From: Streptomyces lincolnensis
Lineage (GTDB): Bacteria; Actinomycetota; Actinomycetes; Streptomycetales; Streptomycetaceae
Length of the DNA: 64,000 bases
Assembly (NCBI RefSeq): GCF_021173675.1
Contig: NZ_JAIHON010000009.1
Span: forward strand, 372,001 to 436,000
Reading direction: 5' to 3'
The position numbers were made by a program, and so were the translations under genes. This document shows positions 46,171 through 54,177 of the stretch, piece by piece (the stretch's first letter is position 1; each line of letters begins with the position of its first letter). Under the pieces are notes generated by a model that saw nothing but the letters and a program-made list of their open reading frames with translations, made no database searches and was not told where the DNA came from.

Positions 46171-47012
46171 CCGTCGCGCCGGTTCTTCCACCGGAAGGTC
46201 AGCAGGCACAGCAGCAATCCTCCGACGCACCACGCCGCCAGCACCAGAGCGACCCGCCCGAACTCCCAGCCTCCGGCCTGCTCCAGGACCTGGGCCGACT
46301 CCGGCAGGAACACCCCGCGCAACCCCTGGCACATCCACTTCAGCGGGAACAGGGCCCCGATGTTCAGCATCCAGTCCGGGATGGTGTCGATCGCGATGTA
46401 CACGCCGGAGATGAACTGCAGGACCAGGAAGGGCAGCACGACCACGGAACTCGCGCTCTTGCTCGTCTTCGGCAGCGAGCTGATCGCGATGCCCAGCAGC
46501 GCGCACGCCGTCAGGCCCAGCACGAAGATCCAGGCGAAGTCGAACCAGCGGGCCGCGTCCGAGGGCAGCTCCACGTCGTACAACGTCGTGCCGACGGCCA
46601 GCAGGATCACCGTCTCCAGCAGACCCGTGACGAGAACCAGCCAGATCTTGCCGAGGAAGTACGCCGCCGGCGGCATCGGCGTGCCGCGCAGCCGGCGCAG
46701 CACCTTCTCGTCCCGTTCGATCGCGATCGAGATGCCGAGCGACTGGAAGCTGGTCGACATGATGCCGGCGGCCATCATCGCCGGGACGTACAGCTGCGAG
46801 GCGGTGATGCCGGCGCCCTCCACGTCGTCGCTGAAGATCGAGGCGAACAGGAACAGGAACACCACCGGGAAGGCGAAGGTGAACACCACCTGGTCGCGCT
46901 GCCGGAAGAACTGCTTGAGCTCCAGGGCGCCCTGGCGCAGCCCCAGCCCCCACGCCCCGGGCAGCCGCGCGGCGGGCGCCTCGGTGCGGGACCGTACGGC
47001 GGTCGTGGTCAT
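46167..47012 (-). CDS. ABC-2 type exporter permease
   Basis: Encodes 281 residues; the ATG overlaps the ATPase stop (ATGA). Six spans are predicted. The ABC-2 pattern is clear: a cytoplasmic amphipathic N terminus (LGLRQGALELKQFFRQRD) and a loop ERDEKVLRRLRGTPM (about 103-117) typical of DrrB-like permeases. It forms the membrane part of an exporter with the product of 47009-47875. The substrate is unknown; candidates are lipophilic drugs or envelope-active compounds. Confidence 0.93.
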   Translation of the reverse strand: MTTTAVRSRTEAPAARLPGAWGLGLRQGALELKQFFRQRDQVVFTFAFPVVFLFLFASIFSDDVEGAGITASQLYVPAMMAAGIMSTSFQSLGISIAIERDEKVLRRLRGTPMPPAAYFLGKIWLVLVTGLLETVILLAVGTTLYDVELPSDAARWFDFAWIFVLGLTACALLGIAISSLPKTSKSASSVVVLPFLVLQFISGVYIAIDTIPDWMLNIGALFPLKWMCQGLRGVFLPESAQVLEQAGGWEFGRVALVLAAWCVGGLLLCLLTFRWKNRRDG

Positions 47013-47875
47013 CGCGCGTCCTCCTGTCCGGTGAGCCGGAGGTAGACGTCCTCCAGCGTGGGGCGGCCGACCCGGAGCCCCGGGATCTCGCCGTCGAAGC
47101 GGCGCATCAGCTCGGCGACCGTCCGGGTGGGGGTGTCCGTGTGCTCGGTGCGCGGGACGCCGTCCGGCTCGATCCACTCGACGGTCGCCCCGGTGCCGTG
47201 GCGCTGCCGCAGGGCGGTGGGCTCGCCCTCGGCGACCACCTGCCCCCGGCTGATGATCGCGAGGCGGTGGGCGAGGGCCTCCGCCTCCTCCAGATAGTGC
47301 GTGGTGAGCAGGATGGTCGTGCCCTCGTCGGCCAGTTTGCGGATCAGGTCCCAGAACTGGCGCCGGGCCGCGGGGTCGAAACCGGTGGTCGGCTCGTCCA
47401 GGAGCAGCAGCTCGGGATCGCCGATCACCCCGAGGGCCACGTCGAGGCGGCGGCGCTGCCCGCCCGAGAGCGCCTTGATCCGGCTGTTCTCCTTGGCCTC
47501 GAGACCGACCAGCCCGATGACCTCCCCGGGGTCCCGCGGCCTCGGGTAGTAGCGGGCGAAGTGCCGCACGGTCTCGCCGACCGTCAACTCGGCGGGCGCG
47601 GATTCGTCCTGCCAGACGATTCCGACACGTGAGCGCCACGCGCGCGTGCCGTGCGCCGGGTCCGAACCGAGGACGGACACCTCGCCCGCGTCCCGGTCGC
47701 GGTTGCCCTGGAGGATCTCCACCGTCGTGCTCTTGCCCGCCCCGTTGGGCCCCAGCAGGCCGAAGACCTCCCCTTTGCGGATGCCGAGATCGATACCGTC
47801 GACCGCGGTCACGTCGCCGTACTGCTTGCGCAGCCCCCGTACGTCCACCGCGAGTTCTTTCGCGTGTGCTGTCAT
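47009..47875 (-). CDS. ABC exporter ATP-binding protein (DrrA-like)
   Basis: Encodes 288 residues. Walker A is GPNGAGKS (42-49), the signature ALSGGQRRRLD and Walker B LLLLDEPTTGFDP follow, and an H-loop TTHYLEEAEAL is present. The C-terminal 80 residues form the extra domain seen in DrrA-like exporters. ATG 47875 is the first gene of the ATPase-permease-kinase-regulator operon, in which every junction is a 4-nt overlap. The upstream 145 bases up to the VKOR gene must hold the promoter and any site for the cognate regulator. Confidence 0.94.
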   Translation of the reverse strand: MTAHAKELAVDVRGLRKQYGDVTAVDGIDLGIRKGEVFGLLGPNGAGKSTTVEILQGNRDRDAGEVSVLGSDPAHGTRAWRSRVGIVWQDESAPAELTVGETVRHFARYYPRPRDPGEVIGLVGLEAKENSRIKALSGGQRRRLDVALGVIGDPELLLLDEPTTGFDPAARRQFWDLIRKLADEGTTILLTTHYLEEAEALAHRLAIISRGQVVAEGEPTALRQRHGTGATVEWIEPDGVPRTEHTDTPTRTVAELMRRFDGEIPGLRVGRPTLEDVYLRLTGQEDAR

Positions 47876-48020
47876 GTGTTCGAGCCTCGGCCGGAACCGA
47901 ACGCTCAGGGACGACCGGGTGTCCCTCCTTATGTCCACCGAACGGTGGACAGACGCCTGTGTGCGGCACAATGGCCGATGCCCGAAGAAGGTCAACTCTC
48001 CAGCAGACGGAATCGGCGTG

Positions 48021-48683
48021 ATGAGTAGGACCACAGTGAAAGACGTCTCCACCGAGCCCGAGCCGTCGTCGGCGGGCGCCGGCTCCGCGCCGCGCACGGT
48101 GGGCGGCAGCAAGGCCTTCGCCCTGCTGCTGGTGATCACCGGTGCGGCGGGTCTGCTCGCCGCGTGGGTCATCACGATCGACAAGTTCAAGCTCCTCGAG
48201 GCCAAGGTCGCGGGCACGACCTTCGTCCCCGGCTGCAGCCTGAACCCGGTCGTCTCCTGCGGCAGCGTCATGGAGAGCAAGCAGGCCGAGGCCTTCGGCT
48301 TCCCCAACCCGATGCTCGGCCTCGTCTGCTACGGCATCGTCATCGGCGTCGGCATGAGCCTGCTGGCCCGGGCCCGCTTCCCGCGCTGGTACTGGCTCAC
48401 CTTCAACTTCGGCACGCTCTTCGGTGTCGGCTTCTGCACTTGGCTCCAGTACCAGTCGCTGTACCGCATCGGCGCCCTGTGCCTGTGGTGCTCCCTGGCC
48501 TGGGTCGCCACGATCTTCATGTTCTGGTACGTCACGTCGTTCAACGTGCGCAACGACTTCCTGCCCGCGCCCCGCTGGCTCAAGGGCTTCTTCAGCGAGT
48601 TCACCTGGGTGCTCCCGGTGCTGCACATCGGCGTCATCGGCATCCTGATCATGACCCGCTGGTGGGACTTCTGGACCAGCTGA
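48021..48683 (+). CDS. vitamin K epoxide reductase family protein (VKOR)
   Basis: Encodes 220 residues; ATG 48021, with an in-frame GTG just before it at 48018. After a polar head of about 30 residues there are four to five spans. The redox cysteines are C72 and C80 in the first loop and the active-site pair C154-L-W-C157. Bacterial VKOR reoxidises a DsbA-like protein and passes electrons to quinone, so it drives disulfide formation in exported proteins. No DsbA-like gene is adjacent. It is divergent from the ABC/two-component operon. Confidence 0.93.
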   Translation: MSRTTVKDVSTEPEPSSAGAGSAPRTVGGSKAFALLLVITGAAGLLAAWVITIDKFKLLEAKVAGTTFVPGCSLNPVVSCGSVMESKQAEAFGFPNPMLGLVCYGIVIGVGMSLLARARFPRWYWLTFNFGTLFGVGFCTWLQYQSLYRIGALCLWCSLAWVATIFMFWYVTSFNVRNDFLPAPRWLKGFFSEFTWVLPVLHIGVIGILIMTRWWDFWTS

Positions 48684-48727
48684 CCGTCCGGAACGGATTG
48701 TCAGTACCGTGAATTAGGGTTTCGGAT

Positions 48728-50083
48728 GTGGAGCCCGACCTGTTCACCGCCGCCGCGGAAGACCGCCAGGAGAAGGACCCGACCGCCAGCCCCCTGGCGG
48801 TCCGGATGCGTCCGCGCACCCTCGACGAGGTGGTCGGCCAGCAGCACCTGCTCAAGCCGGGCTCACCCCTGCGCCGCCTGGTCGGCGAGAGCGCGGGCGG
48901 CCCGGCCGGACCCTCCTCGGTGATCCTCTGGGGCCCGCCCGGCACCGGGAAGACCACCCTGGCGTACGTCGTCTCCAAGGCCACCAACAAGCGGTTCGTG
49001 GAGCTGTCGGCGATCACCGCCGGCGTCAAGGAGGTCCGCGCCGTCATCGACGGGGCCCGCCGCGCCACCGGCGGCTTCGGCAAGGAGACCGTCCTCTTCC
49101 TCGACGAGATCCACCGCTTCAGCAAGGCCCAGCAGGACTCCCTGCTCCCGGCCGTCGAGAACCGCTGGGTCACCCTGATCGCGGCGACCACCGAGAACCC
49201 GTACTTCTCGGTGATCTCGCCCCTGCTCTCCCGCTCGCTGCTGCTGACCCTCGAACCCCTCACGGACGACGACCTCAGAGGGCTCCTGAGGCGGGCCCTG
49301 AGCGATGAGCGGGGCCTGAAGGAAGCCGTCGCCCTCCCCGAGGACACCGAGGACCACCTGCTGCGGATCGCCGGCGGCGACGCCCGCCGCGCCCTGACCG
49401 CCCTGGAAGCGGCCGCCGGGGCCGCGCTCGACAAGGGCGAGGCGGAGATCTCCCTCACCACGCTGGAGGAGACCGTCGACCGCGCGGCCGTGAAGTACGA
49501 CCGCGACGGCGACCAGCACTACGACGTCGCCAGCGCCCTCATCAAGTCCATCCGGGGTTCGGACGTCGACGCGGCCCTGCACTACCTGGCCCGCATGATC
49601 GAGGCCGGCGAGGACCCCCGCTTCATCGCCCGCCGCCTGATGATCTCCGCGAGCGAGGACATCGGCCTGGCCGACCCCAACGCGCTGTCCATAGCGGTCG
49701 CCGCCGCCCAGGCCGTCGCCATGATCGGCTTCCCCGAGGCCGCGCTGACGCTGAGCCACGCCACCATCGCCCTCGCGCTGGCCCCCAAGTCCAACGCCGC
49801 GACCATGGCGATCGGCGCCGCCATGGAGGACGTACGCAAGGGACACGCGGGACCCGTGCCGACGCACCTGAGGGACGGGCACTACAAGGGCGCGGCCAAG
49901 CTCGGGCACGCCCAGGGGTACGTCTACCCGCACGACCTGCCCGAAGGCATCGCCGCCCAGCAGTACGCCCCGGAGGAGCTGAAGGACCGGGAGTACTACA
50001 CACCCACCCGGCACGGCGCCGAGGCCCGGTACGCCGACGCGGTGGAGTGGACCCGCAAGCACCTCGGTCGTAGGCGGTCCTGA
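48728..50083 (+). CDS. rarA: replication-associated recombination protein RarA (MgsA)
   Basis: Encodes 451 residues from GTG 48728. AAA+ ATPase with Walker A GPPGTGKT (69-76), Walker B LFLDEIHRF (about 125-133) and the family region RWVTLIAATTENPYFSV. The C-terminal MgsA domain with SAMIKSIRGSD-like segment (LIKSIRGSDVDAALHYLARM) mediates tetramerisation. It acts at stalled replication forks. The gene is 44 bases after VKOR and just upstream of the rpsD leader. Confidence 0.96.
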   Translation: MEPDLFTAAAEDRQEKDPTASPLAVRMRPRTLDEVVGQQHLLKPGSPLRRLVGESAGGPAGPSSVILWGPPGTGKTTLAYVVSKATNKRFVELSAITAGVKEVRAVIDGARRATGGFGKETVLFLDEIHRFSKAQQDSLLPAVENRWVTLIAATTENPYFSVISPLLSRSLLLTLEPLTDDDLRGLLRRALSDERGLKEAVALPEDTEDHLLRIAGGDARRALTALEAAAGAALDKGEAEISLTTLEETVDRAAVKYDRDGDQHYDVASALIKSIRGSDVDAALHYLARMIEAGEDPRFIARRLMISASEDIGLADPNALSIAVAAAQAVAMIGFPEAALTLSHATIALALAPKSNAATMAIGAAMEDVRKGHAGPVPTHLRDGHYKGAAKLGHAQGYVYPHDLPEGIAAQQYAPEELKDREYYTPTRHGAEARYADAVEWTRKHLGRRRS

Positions 50084-50091
50084 GCACCCTG

Positions 50092-50097
50092 TAGAAT
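50092..50097 (+). promoter_or_regulatory. candidate -10 element of rpsD
   Basis: TAGAAT eight bases past the rarA stop is a near-consensus -10 element. Its -35 region would lie within the end of rarA and is not obvious. A start near 50104 would give a leader of about 270 bases. Confidence 0.45.
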
Positions 50098-50112
50098 CCC
50101 TCGAAGCGCTGT

Positions 50113-50308
50113 GTCCCGTGCAGTCAGAACGGGACGGTCAGCCGGAACCCCTTGTGGGTTCCAGGAGCGTCGCGCACCGTTCGAATGGTGTCGCGGGCAG
50201 CCCACCACCCCTCACCACACGGTGAGACCGGTCGGTGGGCCACTCGCGTGCTGCACGTATGTGCCCAGACCAGGGGAGCGGCTACTCGCCCCGTCCGCGA
50301 GGACGGGG
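50113..50308 (+). ncRNA. structured 5' leader of rpsD (candidate cis-regulatory RNA)
   Basis: Perfect or near-perfect hairpins follow one another: 50113-50119/50129-50135 (GTCCCGT); 50144-50150/50156-50162 (GGAACCC); a nested pair 50200-50206/50234-50240 (GCCCACC) enclosing 50211-50216/50221-50226 (CTCACC); and 50289-50296/50301-50308 (CCCCGTCC). S4 represses its own mRNA in E. coli and B. subtilis by binding leader RNA, so an autoregulatory leader is plausible. No known actinobacterial motif was recognised. Confidence 0.4.
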
Positions 50309-50377
50309 AGGGTTTCCCCGGCTGCGGATGCGACCTCCCATAACTCTGACAAGCCGAACACCGAGAAATGAGAGATC

Positions 50378-50992
50378 GTGGCGAACCAGTCCCGCCCCAA
50401 GGTCAAGAAGTCGCGTGCCCTCGGCATCGCGCTGACCCCGAAGGCCGTCAAGTACTTCGAGGCCCGTCCCTACCCGCCGGGTGAGCACGGCCGTGGCCGC
50501 AAGCAGAACTCGGACTACAAGGTCCGTCTGCTCGAGAAGCAGCGTCTGCGCGCGCAGTACGACGTGTCCGAGCGCCAGCTCGTCCGCGCCTACGAGCGTG
50601 CCTCCAAGGTCCAGGGCAAGACCGGTGAGGCCCTGATCATCGAGCTCGAGCGCCGTCTCGACGCGCTGGTCCTGCGTTCGGGCATCGCCCGCACGATCTA
50701 CCAGGCCCGCCAGATGGTCGTCCACGGCCACATCGAGGTCAACGGCCAGAAGGTCGACAAGCCGTCCTTCCGCGTCAAGCCCGACGACGTCGTGATGGTC
50801 CGCGAGCGCAGCCGTGAGAAGACCCTCTTCTCCATCGCCCGTGAGGGCGGCTTCGCCCCCGACGGCGAGACCCCGCGCTACCTCCAGGTGAACCTCCGTG
50901 CCCTGGCCTTCCGCCTGGACCGCGAGCCGAACCGCAAGGAGATCCCGGTGATCTGCGACGAGCAGCTCGTCGTCGAGTACTACGCCCGCTGA
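50378..50992 (+). CDS. rpsD: 30S ribosomal protein S4
   Basis: Encodes 204 residues from GTG 50378. The S4 RNA-binding domain is clear (LDALVLRSGIARTIYQARQ through VNGQKVDKPSFRV, about 93-150). The N-terminal region lacks the four zinc cysteines found in C+ forms of S4 and reads KSRALGIALTPKAV instead, so this is the zinc-free C- type. S4 nucleates assembly of the 30S 5' domain and may repress its own mRNA. The gene is monocistronic, away from the main ribosomal-protein operons. Confidence 0.98.
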   Translation: MANQSRPKVKKSRALGIALTPKAVKYFEARPYPPGEHGRGRKQNSDYKVRLLEKQRLRAQYDVSERQLVRAYERASKVQGKTGEALIIELERRLDALVLRSGIARTIYQARQMVVHGHIEVNGQKVDKPSFRVKPDDVVMVRERSREKTLFSIAREGGFAPDGETPRYLQVNLRALAFRLDREPNRKEIPVICDEQLVVEYYAR

Positions 50993-51025
50993 TCATCCGG
51001 CAGCGGACGTAGCACCACCTGCGCG

Positions 51026-53203
51026 TCAGCCCGTCGTCTCCCCACCGTTCCGGGTGGGCGAGGCGGCGGGCTCGCGCATGTCCGGGGGCAGCGGCACCGT
51101 CGTGTGCCGCACCGGCCCGCGCGGTGCCGGCAGCGCGTCCGCCGTCCCCGCACTCGGCGCCGACCAGCCCAGCGCCCGGGACACCGCGGCCTCCCGGCCC
51201 AGCCGCGTCCCCTGCCGTACGCACTCCTCGTACCGCTCGTCCCCCAGCTGCTCGCGGGCTCTCGCCTCGCACAGCTCGTGCGGGGCGTTGAAGTACGCCG
51301 AGCCGAACAGCGGCAGGCCCACCGACGGCCACAGCGCGGCCGCCGCGCCCTGCAGCACCGCGGCCTCCGCCGGGTCGCCCTCGGTGGCCGTGACCAGGGC
51401 CAGCAGCTCGATCGACAGCACCGAGCCGAGCAGGTCGCGGAAGGAGTGGGCACTGCTCAGGCAGTCCGTCAGCAGCTCCCGCGCCCGGGCGGACTCGCCC
51501 CCGCTCCAGGCGGCGTACGCCAGGACGAACAGCGCGTAGGCGCGCGCCCAGCGCTCGCCGTGGTCGTCGCACACCACCCGGACGTCCTCGCACAGCCGCA
51601 CCGCGTCCGGCAGATCGCCCAGGAACGCCCGCGCCATCGCCAGCTCCACCTGGCCCATCAGCACATTGCTGTTGAGCTCGCCGATCTCGCGGTAGCGCTC
51701 CAGCGCCGAGCGCAGCAGCCTCTCCGCGCGCGCCATGTCGTCGGTCACCAGGGCCAGACAGCCGGTGCGGTGCTCCGCGTAGGCCACCCCCGTCGCGCTC
51801 GCGGCCCGCTCCGCCTCCTCTCGGCACTCCTGGAGCGCCGCCAGCGCGGGCACCCTGTCGCCCTGGAGGACCGCCACATAGCCGAGCACCCACAAAGCCT
51901 TGAGCCGCGGCCGCGTGTGGTCCGACTCCAGCCGGACGGCCTGCTCCAGCCAGTGCCGGCCCTCCGCCAGCCGGCCGCAGCCGACCCAGCAGAACCACAG
52001 CGCGCCCGCGAGGAACTGGCCCAGATGGGCCTCCTCCGGGTCCGCCAGGCTGTACTCCAGGGCGCAGCGCAGGTTCGGCAGATCGGCGTCGACACGCGCG
52101 GCCACCTCCCGCTGACGCGGGGAGAACCAGTCCAGCTCGCACCACGTCGCCAGCCCCACGTACCAGTCGCGGTGCCGGCGGCGCAGCCGGTCCGCGTCGC
52201 CCGTCGCCTCCAGCCAGTCGGCGCCGTAGGCCCGGACCGTGTCCAGCATCCGGTAACGCACGCCCGCCGGGGTCTCCTCGCGGGTGATCACGGACTGGGC
52301 GAGCAGCTCGGTCAGGACGTCGAGGACGTCGTCGGAGGGCAGGCCGTCGCCGCAGCACACGTACTCGGCGGCCTCCAGGTCGAACCGCCCGGCGAACACC
52401 GACAGCCGCGACCACAGCAACCGCTCCTCGGGGCTGCACAGTTCGTGGCTCCTGCCGATCGCCGTACGCAGGGTGCGGTGCCGGGGGAGCGCGTCCCGTG
52501 AGCCGCCGGTCAGCAGCTGGAAGCGGTCGTCGAGGCGTTCCAGCAGCTGCCCGGGGGACAGCGCCCGCAGCCGGCCCGCGGCCAGCTCGATCGCCAGCGG
52601 GATGCCGTCCAGCCGCCGGCACAGTCGCCGTACCTCCGGATCGTCCCGCAGCGCGATCCCGTGCAGTGCCGCACGGTCCACGAGCAGCTCGACCGCCTCG
52701 TCCTCGGCCAGCGGCTCCAGCGGGAACACGCGCTCACCCGCCACGCCCAGCGGCCGGCGCCCCACCGCGAGCACCCGCAGTCCGGGAGCGCGGCCCAGCA
52801 GCTCGCCCACCAGGTCGGCACACGCGGCCGTCAGGTGCTCGAACCCGTCGAGGACCAGCAGGAGCCGGCACCCGGCCAGATGCGCGAGCAGCGTCTCGCG
52901 CGGCGCACGCGTGGTGTGGTCCGTCAGGCCCAGGGCGTCCACCACCGCGTGGTCCACGAACTCCGGGTCGCGCACCGGCGCCAGCTCCACCCGCGCGATC
53001 CCGTCCGGGGGAGCGGATCGAGCCGCCGCCCGCGCCGCGAGCCGGGACTTGCCGACCCCGCCGGGCCCGGTCACAGTCACCAGCCGGCCCGCGTCGAGCG
53101 TCCGCGCCAGCCCCGCGAGTTCGGCCGAGCGGCCCACGAACGCGGTGAGTTCCAAGGGGAGATCGCCGTTCAGAGGCGTACCGCCGGACTGATCTTCGCA
53201 CAT
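51026..53203 (-). CDS. AfsR/LuxR-like NB-ARC ATPase with TPR-type repeats, no DNA-binding domain
   Basis: Encodes 725 residues. Following a short head, GPGGVGKS (46-53) is Walker A and LLLVLDGFEHL (about 112-122) Walker B. The segment GIPLAIELAAGRL is the GLPL-type motif of STAND/NB-ARC ATPases. From about residue 340 to 680 helical repeats of TPR type form a sensor-like region. Relatives usually carry a BTAD/OmpR-type DNA-binding domain at the N terminus or a LuxR domain at the C terminus; neither is present, and the protein ends in a disordered Pro-rich tail. It may regulate through a partner. It is convergent with rpsD. Confidence 0.82.
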   Translation of the reverse strand: MCEDQSGGTPLNGDLPLELTAFVGRSAELAGLARTLDAGRLVTVTGPGGVGKSRLAARAAARSAPPDGIARVELAPVRDPEFVDHAVVDALGLTDHTTRAPRETLLAHLAGCRLLLVLDGFEHLTAACADLVGELLGRAPGLRVLAVGRRPLGVAGERVFPLEPLAEDEAVELLVDRAALHGIALRDDPEVRRLCRRLDGIPLAIELAAGRLRALSPGQLLERLDDRFQLLTGGSRDALPRHRTLRTAIGRSHELCSPEERLLWSRLSVFAGRFDLEAAEYVCCGDGLPSDDVLDVLTELLAQSVITREETPAGVRYRMLDTVRAYGADWLEATGDADRLRRRHRDWYVGLATWCELDWFSPRQREVAARVDADLPNLRCALEYSLADPEEAHLGQFLAGALWFCWVGCGRLAEGRHWLEQAVRLESDHTRPRLKALWVLGYVAVLQGDRVPALAALQECREEAERAASATGVAYAEHRTGCLALVTDDMARAERLLRSALERYREIGELNSNVLMGQVELAMARAFLGDLPDAVRLCEDVRVVCDDHGERWARAYALFVLAYAAWSGGESARARELLTDCLSSAHSFRDLLGSVLSIELLALVTATEGDPAEAAVLQGAAAALWPSVGLPLFGSAYFNAPHELCEARAREQLGDERYEECVRQGTRLGREAAVSRALGWSAPSAGTADALPAPRGPVRHTTVPLPPDMREPAASPTRNGGETTG

Positions 53204-53306
53204 GGAACACGGAGCGTACTGAGACGTGTTCGGTCCGTACAGTCGGTGCGCGCGACTCGGGCGGCCACGGGCGGCAATCCGGTGCGGAGCGCCGTCGCGG
53301 GCGCGA

Positions 53307-53312
53307 TAGGCT
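53307..53312 (+). promoter_or_regulatory. candidate -10 element of the alaS operon
   Basis: TAGGCT at 53307-53312 precedes the DUF948 gene by 55 bases. No clear -35. The following A+T-rich repeat lies in the presumed leader. Confidence 0.35.
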
Positions 53313-53323
53313 CGGCGTACGAC

Positions 53324-53349
53324 TTTTCGTTACGCATTTTCGTTACGCA
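53324..53349 (+). repeat. tandem 13-bp repeat TTTTCGTTACGCA x2
   Basis: Two perfect adjacent copies of TTTTCGTTACGCA occupy 53324-53336 and 53337-53349, unusually A+T-rich for this genome, directly ahead of the ribosome binding site of the DUF948 gene. Confidence 0.7.
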
Positions 53350-53367
53350 GCACGTTTCAGGGAGCGG

Positions 53368-53817
53368 GTGCACACAGTGTCCGGTGGAGAGGTTGCCGGG
53401 ATCCTGGTGGCCGTCTTCTGGGCGATCCTGGTGTCCTTCCTCGCCGTCGCGCTGGCGAGGCTGGCCCAGACGCTCAGGGCGACCACCAAGCTGGTCGCGG
53501 ACGTGACGGATCAGGCCGTCCCGCTGCTGGCCGACGCCTCCGCGGCGGTGCGCTCCGCGCAGACCCAGATCGACCGGGTGGACGCCATCGCCTCGGACGT
53601 CCAGGAGGTCACGTCGAACGCGTCGGCGCTGTCCACCACCGTGGCCTCCACCTTCGGCGGCCCCCTGGTCAAGGTCGCGGCCTTCGGCTACGGCGTGCGC
53701 CGGGCGATCACCGGCCGCAAGGACGACGTGCCCGCCAAGGAGCCCCGGCGTACCGTGATCGTGGGCCGCACGGTCTCCCGACGGGACAAGCGGAACACCC
53801 GAGGGAAGAGGGACTGA
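53368..53817 (+). CDS. DUF948-domain membrane protein
   Basis: Encodes 149 residues from GTG 53368 behind AGGGAG (a second GTG three codons in is possible). One N-terminal span (about 8-28) is followed by a helical stretch with regular polar heptads (about 30-95), the DUF948 region, and a basic C terminus. Family members often sit next to genes for small envelope proteins and alaS in Gram-positive bacteria. Function unknown. It is first of a compact operon that continues through alaS and ruvX. Confidence 0.83.
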   Translation: MHTVSGGEVAGILVAVFWAILVSFLAVALARLAQTLRATTKLVADVTDQAVPLLADASAAVRSAQTQIDRVDAIASDVQEVTSNASALSTTVASTFGGPLVKVAAFGYGVRRAITGRKDDVPAKEPRRTVIVGRTVSRRDKRNTRGKRD

Positions 53818-53826
53818 GAGCCAGCG

Positions 53827-54177
53827 ATGTTCCGCCGTACCTTCTGGTTCACCACGGGCGTCGCCGCCGGTGTGTGGGCCACCACCAAGGTCAACCGCAA
53901 GCTGAAGCAGCTGACGCCGGAGAGCCTCGCCAAGACCGCGGGGAACAAGGCGATCGAGGCAGGCCACCGCATCAAGGACCGTGCCGTCGGCTTCGCGCTC
54001 GACGTGCGGGACAACATGGCCGTGCGGGAGGCCGAGCTGGGCGACGCCCTCGGGATCAACGAGAATCCCGAACTCCCCGCCCCCCGGCGTCACGCCATCG
54101 AGAACCGCAACAACCCGAAGTACGTCGAGGGCTCGACGTACCCGACGTACTCGTACAACCGGAATGAGGACCACTGA
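53827..54177 (+). CDS. small membrane-associated protein (DUF6167-like)
   Basis: Encodes 116 residues. MFRRTFWFTTGVAAGVWATT opens with a short hydrophobic stretch that may be one span. A basic amphipathic helical region follows, then a Tyr/Asn-rich tail. It resembles the Streptomyces DUF6167 family, which I recall only as a conserved partner upstream of alaS. Function unknown. Nine bases separate it from the DUF948 gene, and its stop shares a base with the alaS ATG. Confidence 0.75.
   Translation: MFRRTFWFTTGVAAGVWATTKVNRKLKQLTPESLAKTAGNKAIEAGHRIKDRAVGFALDVRDNMAVREAELGDALGINENPELPAPRRHAIENRNNPKYVEGSTYPTYSYNRNEDH

Noticed and set aside
50111..50371. 86-codon frame in the rpsD leader
   Set aside because: No ribosome binding site and poor codon bias; the region is better explained as a structured leader.
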